From positions 14,926 to 48,419 of the forward strand of contig PAGR01000009.1 in NCBI GenBank assembly GCA_002705445.1: DNA of 33,494 bases, read 5' to 3'. This document shows, piece after piece, positions 1 to 7,610 of this stretch. Source of the DNA: Gammaproteobacteria bacterium (GTDB taxonomy: Bacteria; Pseudomonadota; Gammaproteobacteria; Poriferisulfidales; GCA-002705445). Each line of letters begins with the position of its first letter. The first letter of the stretch is position 1. Made by a program: the position numbers and the translations under genes. The notes under the pieces are model-generated. The model ran no database searches and was not told where the DNA came from. It saw only the letters and a program-made list of their open reading frames with translations.

Positions 1-21
1 TACTTAAATACACATAAACAC

Positions 22-49
22 TTGACGGAACGTAGATTTCAAGTAAATT
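22..49 (+). promoter_or_regulatory. possible sigma-70 promoter of the substrate-binding protein gene
   Basis: TTGACG at 22-27 matches a -35 element in 5 of 6 positions. TAAATT at 44-49, 16 bp further on, is a weaker -10. If it is used, the transcript has a leader of roughly 165-170 nt containing the two hairpins listed below. In DNA this AT-rich, -10-like hexamers are common, so this is tentative. Confidence 0.3.
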
Positions 50-90
50 AGATAGTCCATTAATAGGATTTCTTTAAATTATATTAGTGG

Positions 91-141
91 CTCAGGCGTC
101 AGGAGGATCAGAGAAATACTGCGTTTTGAAATAGGCCTGAG
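91..141 (+). promoter_or_regulatory. leader hairpin with a 7-bp GC-rich stem
   Basis: CTCAGGC at 91-97 and GCCTGAG at 135-141 are perfect inverted repeats enclosing a 37-nt loop. The stem can be lengthened by two G-U pairs on the outside. The segment is clearly richer in G+C than most non-coding DNA here. I compared it by memory with known riboswitch consensuses (ykkC/guanidine, glycine, SAM) and found no match, so it is recorded only as a probable structured leader. Confidence 0.35.
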
Positions 142-175
142 TTTAGTAAGTGGGATGAAAACAATAATAAAAATT

Positions 176-205
176 GTTCATTCTGCAGTTAACTGCAACA
201 TGAAC
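176..205 (+). promoter_or_regulatory. 30-bp interrupted palindrome just upstream of the ribosome-binding site
   Basis: GTTCAT at 176-181 pairs with ATGAAC at 200-205. Between them, after 2-nt mismatched spacers, lies the perfect 14-bp palindrome TGCAGTTAACTGCA at 184-197. The element ends six bases before the strong Shine-Dalgarno AAGGAGG (212-218). It could be a dimeric repressor operator or an mRNA hairpin that stabilises the transcript or controls access to the ribosome-binding site. The symmetry is seen directly; the function is inferred. Confidence 0.5.
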
Positions 206-224
206 CTCTTAAGGAGGAGTACAA

Positions 225-1574
225 ATGAAAATAAAAGCAATAATTACTAGTATAGCGCTTTTAGCTTCAATGTCTTTTACAGCACCTGTAGTTCAAGCTG
301 CTGACGAACTTTATGTTCCAATTCCTAGTTACCGTGTAGGCCCATACGCTGTGGGTGGTACTGGTTACTTTGGTGGAATTTTAGATTACTACAATCTATT
401 AAACATGCGTGATGGTGGTGTTAATGGAATGAAGTTAGTTTGGTCAGAGTGTGAAACAGAGTATTCTGTAGAACGTGGCGTTGAATGTTATAAACGTTTA
501 AAAGATAATAAAGGTGGAGCTGTTTTCTTTGATCCATTAAGTGTGGGTATCTCTACTGCTTTGATTGAAACTGGTCGTAAAGACAAAATGCCAATCATCG
601 CTGTAAACCACGGAAAAACAGCTGGACAACGTGGTGACGTTTTCCCTTATTACTTTATGCCTGGAATCAACACATATGATGAGCACTCTATTATGATGCA
701 CTTCATTGGTGATGTTTTAGAAGGTGATAGAAGTAAATTAAAAGGTAAAAAAATCGCTATGTTATTCCATGGTTCACCTTATGGCCGTGAAGCTATTATG
801 TTCATGGACATGATGTGTAAAAAACATGGTTGTGAGCATACAGCTATCGAAGTACCACATCCTGGTAACGAGCAACAATCACAATGGTTAAAAATTCGTA
901 AGATGAAACCTGATTATGTTCTATTACGTGGGTGGGGTGTAATGAACCCTGTTGCTATGCAAACAGCTGTTAGAACTGGTTTCTCAGTTGGAAGATTAAT
1001 TGGTAACATCTGGAGTAATTCAGATGGTGACGTTATTCCTGCTGGTGACGCTGCTGAAGGATATTATGCGATTACAACTCATCCAGCTGGAAGAGTTGCA
1101 AAAGTTATCGATGATATCGTAGACACAGTTTATAAAGCTGGTAAAGGTGACTTAGCTGATAAAAGCCGTATTGGTTCTGTATATTGGAACCTAGGTGTTT
1201 TAGCTGGTGTATTCCACACAGAAGCTTTAAAAACAGCACAAGATCGTTTTGGACCAAAAGTTAACAGTGCGCAAGTACGTTGGGGTTTTGAAAACTTACG
1301 TTTAGATAAATCTGCTCTAGATGCACTTGGTGCAACTGGCTTAGTACCTGAAATCAATATCACATGTATGGACCACGTTGGTGGACATCTAGCTAAATTC
1401 CAACAATGGGATGCTGGAAAACGTCAGTGGAAAGTTGCTAGTGACTGGATTGAAGGCGATGTAGCTTTATCACAAGCTATTATTGACGAGGGTGCTGAAA
1501 AGTACGCTGCTGATAATGGCATTAAAAAACGTGATTGTAGTAACGAAGATGATAGAGATAACTTCGACTTATAA
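225..1574 (+). CDS. ABC transporter periplasmic substrate-binding protein, branched-chain amino acid/urea type
   Basis: This is a secreted ligand-binding protein of the periplasmic-binding-protein type I fold (LivK/UrtA-like), 449 aa. It would capture a small nitrogenous solute for an ABC importer. Residues 1-25 form a classical Sec signal peptide with a hydrophobic core and a VQA-A type cleavage site. The mature part begins with a two-lobe binding-protein pattern. A CETEY motif near residue 76 precedes VERGVECYKRL, the usual start of the second helix of the N lobe. The start is fixed by the strong Shine-Dalgarno AAGGAGG eight bases or so before ATG. Codon use differs from the neighbours: CGT for arginine, GGT for glycine and frequent AAC, where neighbouring genes use AGA and AAT. 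That is typical of a very highly expressed gene. No permease or ATPase gene follows, because a terminator does. Partners may lie upstream of the window or elsewhere. The substrate cannot be told from sequence. Confidence 0.85.
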   Translation: MKIKAIITSIALLASMSFTAPVVQAADELYVPIPSYRVGPYAVGGTGYFGGILDYYNLLNMRDGGVNGMKLVWSECETEYSVERGVECYKRLKDNKGGAVFFDPLSVGISTALIETGRKDKMPIIAVNHGKTAGQRGDVFPYYFMPGINTYDEHSIMMHFIGDVLEGDRSKLKGKKIAMLFHGSPYGREAIMFMDMMCKKHGCEHTAIEVPHPGNEQQSQWLKIRKMKPDYVLLRGWGVMNPVAMQTAVRTGFSVGRLIGNIWSNSDGDVIPAGDAAEGYYAITTHPAGRVAKVIDDIVDTVYKAGKGDLADKSRIGSVYWNLGVLAGVFHTEALKTAQDRFGPKVNSAQVRWGFENLRLDKSALDALGATGLVPEINITCMDHVGGHLAKFQQWDAGKRQWKVASDWIEGDVALSQAIIDEGAEKYAADNGIKKRDCSNEDDRDNFDL

Positions 1575-1597
1575 TCTGTAAAGTTTTTTGTAATATT

Positions 1598-1628
1598 AAA
1601 GGCGATATGAAAATATCGCCTTTTTTTT
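1598..1628 (+). terminator. rho-independent terminator
   Basis: GGCGATAT (1601-1608), loop GAAA, ATATCGCC (1613-1620) form a perfect 8-bp stem, extended by three A-T pairs, and followed by eight T residues (1621-1628). It lies 24 bp after the stop of the substrate-binding protein gene. The convergent pgeF ends at 1636, so the hairpin could also help stop transcription from the other side, but the T tract on that strand is short. Confidence 0.93.
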
Positions 1629-1635
1629 ATCCTTT

Positions 1636-2358
1636 TTATTCAGACCAAACAAATGTACCAAATCTTTTTTTGTCTGAGTTGATCCTATAAGAGTAATAGT
1701 CATTATTATTTTTCACAGTGCATAATTCTGAAAATGCGATTTTATTTACACCATTAGTTTTTAACTGGTAACTTGCAATACCAATTAAATTCATATTAAA
1801 TAATTTCTTATTTATTTTATTTTTATCAAAGAAAATATTGTAGTCACTGTTGTAATCTAAAAAAAGTTTTCTTATATTTTCATCAACTAAATAATATTCT
1901 TGAGATATTGCAGGTCCTATCCATGCCTCATAGATATAATTATATTTTTTTAAGACTTTAAAAGCATTTTCAACTATATTATATTGTGCACCCTTTCTGC
2001 CTACATGTAGCACGCAAATAATGCTTCCACAAATACTAGATATTACTATTGGCATACAATCAGCTGTAAGAATAGAAATTACGCGATTCTTTTTTTTAGT
2101 TATTAAGCCATCGCAAACATGCGATAGCTTTTCGGAATCATCTAAGTATACAACTTTTTTTCCATGAATCTGTTTCATATAATAAGGTTTGCTTGGTAAA
2201 ATACTATTGATAAGTTGTCTACTTTCTTTAGCACTAACATATTTGTTATTGGTATATGATAAGTCAAAGTTTTCTTGAGAGAGAAAATTCTTTTTTGTTA
2301 CTAAAATTTTCACGTTTTTTGAAACATTCCATTTCGCATCTACAAGATACTTATCCAC
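1636..2358 (-). CDS. pgeF: PgeF/YfiH family protein (multicopper-oxidase-like purine nucleoside phosphorylase, laccase domain)
   Basis: This belongs to the YfiH/LACC1 family, whose members act on purine nucleosides and, in E. coli, correct wrongly built peptidoglycan precursors (PgeF). From the GTG start at 2358 it is 240 aa. The zinc ligands of the family are all present: His in QIHG, Cys in LTADCMP, and His in LHVGRKG. DGLIT and IGPAI are also as expected. The HAGWRG motif is degenerate, reading HVGRKG. An in-frame TTG at 2376 gives six more residues. I prefer GTG because AAGGAG lies seven bases before it, and because the protein then aligns from its first residue with E. coli YfiH. It overlaps the end of rluD by 8 bp and follows it as in E. 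coli, so the two are co-transcribed. The E. coli neighbour clpB is absent. Confidence 0.88.
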   Translation of the reverse strand: MDKYLVDAKWNVSKNVKILVTKKNFLSQENFDLSYTNNKYVSAKESRQLINSILPSKPYYMKQIHGKKVVYLDDSEKLSHVCDGLITKKKNRVISILTADCMPIVISSICGSIICVLHVGRKGAQYNIVENAFKVLKKYNYIYEAWIGPAISQEYYLVDENIRKLFLDYNSDYNIFFDKNKINKKLFNMNLIGIASYQLKTNGVNKIAFSELCTVKNNNDYYSYRINSDKKRFGTFVWSE

Positions 2359-3298
2359 TTTCAAGCTCCTTTTCAAGACATATTAAATCATTTGGTAACT
2401 TAGAATTAATATTAACTTTTTTATTAGTTATTGGATGTGAAAAACTTAAAGACTCAGCATGTAAGGCTTGCCTTGAAAATAATTTTATTTTTTGGCTAAT
2501 ATTATTATTATATTTTATATTTAATCCATAAGTTTGGTCTCCAATAAGTGGAAAACCTAAATATTGCATATGAACTCTTATTTGATGTGTTCTTCCAGTA
2601 TGTAGCTTTAGCCTTAATTTTGTATTTTTCTCATAGTTTTTAATTACCTCGTAATCAGTTACCGCCTCTTTGCCATTTATATTCACTGCCATTTTTTTTC
2701 TATCAACATGATGCCTTGATATTGGTTGCTCTACTCTGCCATTTTTCATCACTAGGCCATGACAAAAGGCAATATAATGCCTTGAAATACTTCTGTTTTG
2801 CATACTTCTAATAAGTTCGGTATAACATTCTATAGTTCTTGCAACTATTAATAGTCCGGAAGTATCTTTATCCAATCGATGAATTAAACCCGATCTTGGT
2901 AGATTTTTTAGTTCCGGAAATAAATAAATTAATCCGTTTGCAATTGTTCCTTTACTATGACCTGCTGCTGGGTGACAAATTATATTAATTTTTTTATTAA
3001 TAATAATTAAATCATTGTCTTTATATACAATATCAATTTTTATATCCTGAGGCTCTAGGTATTCGGAGTTCATACTCTTCTCAGGAATTATGGTAACTCT
3101 ATCATTGATCGCAAGAATATCTTTTGATTTAATATTATTATCATTTATTTTAATATTTCCATTTTTAATCCATTTCTGAATTAAACTTCTAGAAAATTGT
3201 TTATTTTCTTTTGCAATTCCTTGATCTACTCTTAGACCTTTACTTTCTTCTGATATTATATATTCTATAATATCATTGTTTTTAATTTCATCATTCAT
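2351..3298 (-). CDS. rluD: 23S rRNA pseudouridine synthase RluD-like
   Basis: This is a pseudouridine synthase of the RluA family. RluD isomerises uridines 1911, 1915 and 1917 in helix 69 of 23S rRNA. It is 315 aa. Residues about 20-70 form an S4 RNA-binding domain (VDQGIAK, SLIQKWIKNGNIKIN). The catalytic domain carries HRLDKDTSG at 140-148 with the nucleophilic Asp143, and later RTHQIRVHMQYLGFPLIGD, which is typical of the family. Gene order with pgeF downstream and bamD divergent is the same as around E. coli rluD, which supports RluD over RluA or RluC. Only 27 bp separate its start from that of bamD, so promoters must overlap coding sequence. Confidence 0.88.
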   Translation of the reverse strand: MNDEIKNNDIIEYIISEESKGLRVDQGIAKENKQFSRSLIQKWIKNGNIKINDNNIKSKDILAINDRVTIIPEKSMNSEYLEPQDIKIDIVYKDNDLIIINKKINIICHPAAGHSKGTIANGLIYLFPELKNLPRSGLIHRLDKDTSGLLIVARTIECYTELIRSMQNRSISRHYIAFCHGLVMKNGRVEQPISRHHVDRKKMAVNINGKEAVTDYEVIKNYEKNTKLRLKLHTGRTHQIRVHMQYLGFPLIGDQTYGLNIKYNNNISQKIKLFSRQALHAESLSFSHPITNKKVNINSKLPNDLICLEKELESG

Positions 3299-3325
3299 GG
3301 TAAAGAACTGATATTATTAATTGGT

Positions 3326-4567
3326 ATGCATAAGAATATGATAAAAATAAGTATATATACACTATTAATTATGACATTAACCGGCTGTGCTAATTTCAAA
3401 GGCTCAGATGAAAGTGTAGAGATAGATCGACAAGGTCAAATAACGAAGAAAGACTCTGAAATCCTTTCTGCTGAAGAATTATATAATATCGCCAAAGGAG
3501 CTTTAAAAAGAGAGCAATATGAAGTAGCTATAGAAAATTATAGAGAAATAGAAGCTAATTACCCTTTTTCTCAATTTGCTGAACAAAGTCATATTGAGCT
3601 TGCTTATGCAACGTATAAGATGAAAAGATGGGATCCTGCTATAGCTGTAATAGATAGATTTATGTCAATGAATAATACTAGTAAACTTTTACCTTATGCA
3701 TATTATTTACGGGGCTTATCAAATTTTAACAGAGGGAAAACATTTTTTAACTTTGTTTTACCTCATGTTCATGTTGATAAAGATCCTGTAAATATTAAAG
3801 AAGCATATGATGACTTTAATTATATTGTTGAAAATTATAAAAACTCTGAGTATGTAAATGATTCTGTAAAAAGAATGATTTATCTAAGAAATACATTAGC
3901 TGCTTACGAGCTACATGTCGCAAACTATTATTTTAAAAGGAAAGCATATTTAGCAGTCATTAATAGATGTAATTATTTGATAGAAAAATACCCAGAAGCC
4001 CCTGCAAATATCGATGCATTGTTTTTTTTAAAAAAATCTTATGATTTACTCCTTATGACTGATAGTAGTCGAATGATAAATAAAATTATTGAAAAAAATT
4101 ATCCAGATTATAAATCAGTATATTTCAATGATGTTTTAGAGAATAAGGTTAAAAAGAATTTAGTTGCTTTAAGTGAGCTCGCTGATGATATAGCTATATC
4201 TATGGGTTTTGATATCGAAAATCAGTCAGTAGATAATTTTGACGGAATTTATAGTGTTGAATATTTTTCAAATGAAGATTTGATTGAAATACCAAGGAAT
4301 ATTAAGCCAGAGAGATACACAATAATTCATACTGTAAATAATGAAAAATTTTCTTTAAAAGATAATCTTGAGCAACTTAATATGCTTAATTATTTTTTTA
4401 AAGATGATGAATCAGACTTACTCGTTAAAGACATAATTGTTGGAGAAACCATTGATACCAAAGAAGAAGGTCTTACCAAAGACAGTAGTTCGGAATCAAA
4501 TACAAAAATTGAAGAATTAAATGAAAAAATTGATCCTGAAAGTCAAGTAATAGAATTATTGGAATAA
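3326..4567 (+). CDS. bamD: outer-membrane assembly lipoprotein BamD with a long C-terminal extension
   Basis: BamD is the essential lipoprotein of the Bam complex that inserts beta-barrel proteins into the outer membrane. A short lipoprotein signal ends in the lipobox LTGC (Cys21). Residues about 50-245 carry the five TPR-like repeats of the family, including EELYNIAKGALKREQYEVAI, NYPFSQFAEQSHIELAYA and the RNTLAAYELHVANYYFKRKAY segment seen in all BamD proteins. At 413 aa it is far longer than the roughly 245 aa of E. coli. The last 160 or so residues lie beyond the TPR array; they contain a predicted mixed segment and end in an acidic, Ser/Glu-rich tail. ATG at 3338 (Met5) is an alternative start and leaves the signal intact. 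The gene diverges from rluD and converges on nadE with only 3 bp between stops. Confidence 0.85.
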   Translation: MHKNMIKISIYTLLIMTLTGCANFKGSDESVEIDRQGQITKKDSEILSAEELYNIAKGALKREQYEVAIENYREIEANYPFSQFAEQSHIELAYATYKMKRWDPAIAVIDRFMSMNNTSKLLPYAYYLRGLSNFNRGKTFFNFVLPHVHVDKDPVNIKEAYDDFNYIVENYKNSEYVNDSVKRMIYLRNTLAAYELHVANYYFKRKAYLAVINRCNYLIEKYPEAPANIDALFFLKKSYDLLLMTDSSRMINKIIEKNYPDYKSVYFNDVLENKVKKNLVALSELADDIAISMGFDIENQSVDNFDGIYSVEYFSNEDLIEIPRNIKPERYTIIHTVNNEKFSLKDNLEQLNMLNYFFKDDESDLLVKDIIVGETIDTKEEGLTKDSSSESNTKIEELNEKIDPESQVIELLE

Positions 4568-4570
4568 TTT

Positions 4571-6214
4571 TTAGTATTTGAATCTAGATACAATTGGGAA
4601 TCTTCTATCTCTTCCGAATGATTCTGGATTAAGCTTTACTCCAGGCGAATATTGTCTTCTCTTATATTCGTTTTTAATAACCATATTAATTATCTTCGTA
4701 ACCAAATTTTTCTCAAATCCCATATTACATATATCTTCAAGTGATTTTTTATCTTCAATGAATGAATTAAGTATTGCGTCTAAAGTTTCATATGGTGGAA
4801 GAGTATCAATATCATATTGATCATAAGAAAGCTCTGCTGTTGGCATTCTTTCAATAACAGCTTCAGGAATAACTAATGATTTTTGATTTCTCCATTTTGA
4901 TAACCTATAAACTTCTGTTTTGTATAAATCTTTAAGTGGAGCAAAGCTTCCACACATATCTCCATATAAAGTAGAATACCCAACAGCCAGTTCGCTTTTG
5001 TTCCCAGTGGTTAGTAATACTTTTCCTGTTTTATTTGATATAGACATTAAGATTAGACCTCTTGCTCTAGACTGGATATTTTCTTCAGTAACATCGCTTT
5101 GAAGACCATTAAATCTTTTTTCAAGTGTTTTATTTACAGTTTCATTAATATCTTCAATACTAATCAGCGAGTAATTAATATTTAAATTTTTACACTGTTG
5201 TTCTGCAAGCTGAATACTTAAATCAGACGTGTATATAGATGGTAATAGAATCGCTTCAATTTCTTCTTTTTTAAAAATATCATTAGCAATGGCTAATGTA
5301 AGTGCTGAGTCAATTCCTCCTGACAAACCTAAAATTACCCCACTAAGATTACTTTTTGAAATATAATCGTACGTGCCAATTTTTATTGCATTGTAAAGAG
5401 CATTTTCATCGTTTATAATGTTTTTAGAATAATTAAATGAAGGTTTATCTGAAAAATTACCTTCAATTGAAAATAGGTTAAAGATTTCTTCAGAAAATGA
5501 AGTACATATATTTATTATTTTACCTTTTTTGTCAACTATAAATGAAGATCCATCGAAAACAATTTCATCTTGACCACCTACTGTATTAACATAAATAAAA
5601 TTGAAATTATATTTAGATGCAATTTTATTAAAATATCTTCTCCTCTTTTCATCTTTTCCTTTTTCAAAAGGGGAAGCATTTATACTTATCAAAAAATCTA
5701 AATCATTAAAATCATTATTATATAATGACGATAAATTCCAAGAATCTTCGCAAATTAATAACCCAATTTTGTTTCCTTCAATTTCTATAACTTTATTTTT
5801 TTTACCTTTCTCAAAATATCTTTTTTCATCAAATACACCATAATTTGGTAAAAATTGTTTGTCATAGGTTTCAATAACTTTTTTATTATTTATTATGAAC
5901 GCACTATTCCATACTTTTGAATAGTCATCTGAATATCTTGGCCCACCAATAATTAAGTATTCATTACTATTGATCTGTTGACTTAACTCTAAAATTGAAT
6001 TATTGACCTTTTTTGCAAAATCCTTTCTAAAAAGTAAATCCTCTGGGGAATAACCACAAAGGGCTAATTCTGGGAAAATAAATACCTTTGTCGCATTAAG
6101 GTCTCTATTATTATCTATAATATCAATTATTTTTTTTAAATTACCATCAATATCACCAACAATGGCGTTAAATTGGGCGATAATGAATTCTATTTTACCT
6201 TTCATAATGTGCAA
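4571..6214 (-). CDS. nadE: glutamine-dependent NAD+ synthetase
   Basis: This enzyme amidates nicotinic acid adenine dinucleotide to NAD+ in the cytoplasm, with ammonia taken from glutamine. At 547 aa it is the two-domain form. The N-terminal nitrilase/amidase domain has its catalytic triad: Glu49 in FPELALCGYS, Lys119 in KQFLPNYGVFDE and Cys155 in LLICEDSW. The C-terminal synthetase domain has the PP-loop SGGIDS at 298-303 and later TTGNKSELAVGYSTLYGD. The start at 6214 is TTG, with GGAG four bases upstream. An ATG three codons in (6205) is the alternative, but its distance from the GGAG is about 13 bases. It diverges from coaE. Confidence 0.93.
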   Translation of the reverse strand: MHIMKGKIEFIIAQFNAIVGDIDGNLKKIIDIIDNNRDLNATKVFIFPELALCGYSPEDLLFRKDFAKKVNNSILELSQQINSNEYLIIGGPRYSDDYSKVWNSAFIINNKKVIETYDKQFLPNYGVFDEKRYFEKGKKNKVIEIEGNKIGLLICEDSWNLSSLYNNDFNDLDFLISINASPFEKGKDEKRRRYFNKIASKYNFNFIYVNTVGGQDEIVFDGSSFIVDKKGKIINICTSFSEEIFNLFSIEGNFSDKPSFNYSKNIINDENALYNAIKIGTYDYISKSNLSGVILGLSGGIDSALTLAIANDIFKKEEIEAILLPSIYTSDLSIQLAEQQCKNLNINYSLISIEDINETVNKTLEKRFNGLQSDVTEENIQSRARGLILMSISNKTGKVLLTTGNKSELAVGYSTLYGDMCGSFAPLKDLYKTEVYRLSKWRNQKSLVIPEAVIERMPTAELSYDQYDIDTLPPYETLDAILNSFIEDKKSLEDICNMGFEKNLVTKIINMVIKNEYKRRQYSPGVKLNPESFGRDRRFPIVSRFKY

Positions 6215-6276
6215 AAAACTCCGATTAATATATGATATATAACATATATTTGAACAAAAATGTGAAGGTATTTAAC

Positions 6277-6840
6277 TTGAGTATATATATATTAACTGGG
6301 CAAATTGGAGCTGGAAAGTCAGAGGCCCAAAAAATATTTCAAAATTTTAATTACTCATGCTTTTGCGCAGATAATATAGTAAGAGATTTGTATAAAAAAA
6401 ATAATATTATAAAAAATATACAAAAAATAATACCGGAATCAGTAAAAGATGGAGAAATTGATATAAGTCTATTAAGAAAAATAATTTTCACAGATTATAC
6501 GGTATTGAATAAAGTTGAGGATTACATTCAGCCACATGTTTTCAAAGAATTTCAAAAGATAGAACAACTATATAATGATAAAATTATTTTTACAGTACCA
6601 ATTATCAAGAATTTTGAAATTTTTAAAAAATACAAGGTAATATATATTTTTTCTAGAGAAGAAATTAGAAGAAAAAGAGTCGAATCTAGAAATTATTACA
6701 ACAAGAAAATGATAGATAATATTTTTGAATACCAAAAGACAATTGATATATATGAAAAAAATTGTGACTTTAAAATTGATAATAATAGCACTCTAGAAAA
6801 TCTTACAAGAGAAATTTTAACAATAATAAATAAAATATGA
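6277..6840 (+). CDS. coaE: dephospho-CoA kinase
   Basis: CoaE phosphorylates the 3'-OH of dephospho-CoA, the last step of coenzyme A synthesis. The P-loop reads GQIGAGKS at residues 8-15 from the start chosen here, followed by CADNIVRDLY (the usual DAD-type motif) and the later arginine-rich lid RREEIRRKRVESR. Length from this start is 187 aa, close to the usual 190-205. An ATG at 6232 would add 15 residues with no counterpart in the family and has no ribosome-binding site. The TTG at 6277 has GAAGG eight bases upstream and puts the first strand right at the N terminus, as in E. coli CoaE. Its TGA overlaps the ATG of zapD, so the two are translationally coupled. Confidence 0.85.
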   Translation: MSIYILTGQIGAGKSEAQKIFQNFNYSCFCADNIVRDLYKKNNIIKNIQKIIPESVKDGEIDISLLRKIIFTDYTVLNKVEDYIQPHVFKEFQKIEQLYNDKIIFTVPIIKNFEIFKKYKVIYIFSREEIRRKRVESRNYYNKKMIDNIFEYQKTIDIYEKNCDFKIDNNSTLENLTREILTIINKI

Positions 6841-7610
6841 ATAACTATATAATATATGAGCAACCAATCACAGAAAATGTTAGAAATTTTTTAAAATGCG
6901 AGTATTTAGATGAAAAATTTAATTGTGCAGTGAAACAGCATGATATGTGGTCGATTAAGTCATCAATCTCAACGTTAATAGAAATGTCTGACTTTATTTT
7001 TCGTATAAATATTAAGATTGAGCTTTTAAAAGATTTAGAAAAAAATTTACATCTTTTAGAAATTTTAAAAAAAAATAATTCTATTGAACTTAGTGACTAT
7101 GATAAATTTTATACTGAAATGCAATCAAATATAGATAAATTGAACAGTACTGATTGTAGTCCCTCGAGATCAATTACAGATAATGATTTTTTAATGCAAA
7201 TAAAAAGTAAATCGCATATTCCTGCTGGAGATAATTTCTTTGATATGCCATCTTATTTAAATTTTTTATCATCTAATAAAACATTTATTTTAGAAAATAT
7301 AAATAATTGGTATTCTCCCTTCAAGCCGATTTTTATTTCCTCTATACTACTTTTAGATTTTAAAAGAACTATTTCAAAATTTGAGTACTTTTCTAGCAAT
7401 GATTCTTATTTTGAAATGAAACTTGATAAATCCGATAAAACTGATTTAGTAAGAATCAAATTAGAAAAAAATATAAATATTTATCCAGATATTAGTGTAA
7501 ATCCTCAAAACATTAATATTATGTTTAAAACATCCTATGGAGCCAATAGGCAGTCAAAACCCATTGAGGAAAAACTTGATTTTGGCATTTCATTATCAAA
7601 CATCAAATAA
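6837..7610 (+). CDS. zapD: cell division protein ZapD
   Basis: ZapD (YacF, DUF1342) is a cytoplasmic protein that cross-links FtsZ filaments in the Z ring. At 257 aa it is near the E. coli length of 247. The diagnostic N-terminal YEQPITENVRNFLKCEYL corresponds to the family pattern FEHPLNERMRTWLRLEFL. It is followed by an alpha-helical segment with IKIELLKDLEK, equivalent to VRSELLKELER. The coaE-zapD pair is conserved in gammaproteobacteria; the small zinc protein gene yacG that often follows is missing here. The stop overlaps the convergent ThiE-like gene by 15 bp. Confidence 0.85.
   Translation: MNNYIIYEQPITENVRNFLKCEYLDEKFNCAVKQHDMWSIKSSISTLIEMSDFIFRINIKIELLKDLEKNLHLLEILKKNNSIELSDYDKFYTEMQSNIDKLNSTDCSPSRSITDNDFLMQIKSKSHIPAGDNFFDMPSYLNFLSSNKTFILENINNWYSPFKPIFISSILLLDFKRTISKFEYFSSNDSYFEMKLDKSDKTDLVRIKLEKNINIYPDISVNPQNINIMFKTSYGANRQSKPIEEKLDFGISLSNIK

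Noticed and set aside
60-225. Known riboswitch (guanidine/ykkC, glycine, SAM) upstream of the transporter gene
   Set aside because: Conserved core sequences of these classes are not present; kept only as an unclassified structured leader.
1130-1363. Minus-strand ORF within the substrate-binding protein gene
   Set aside because: It is a shadow of a strongly codon-biased gene and its product has no protein-like features.
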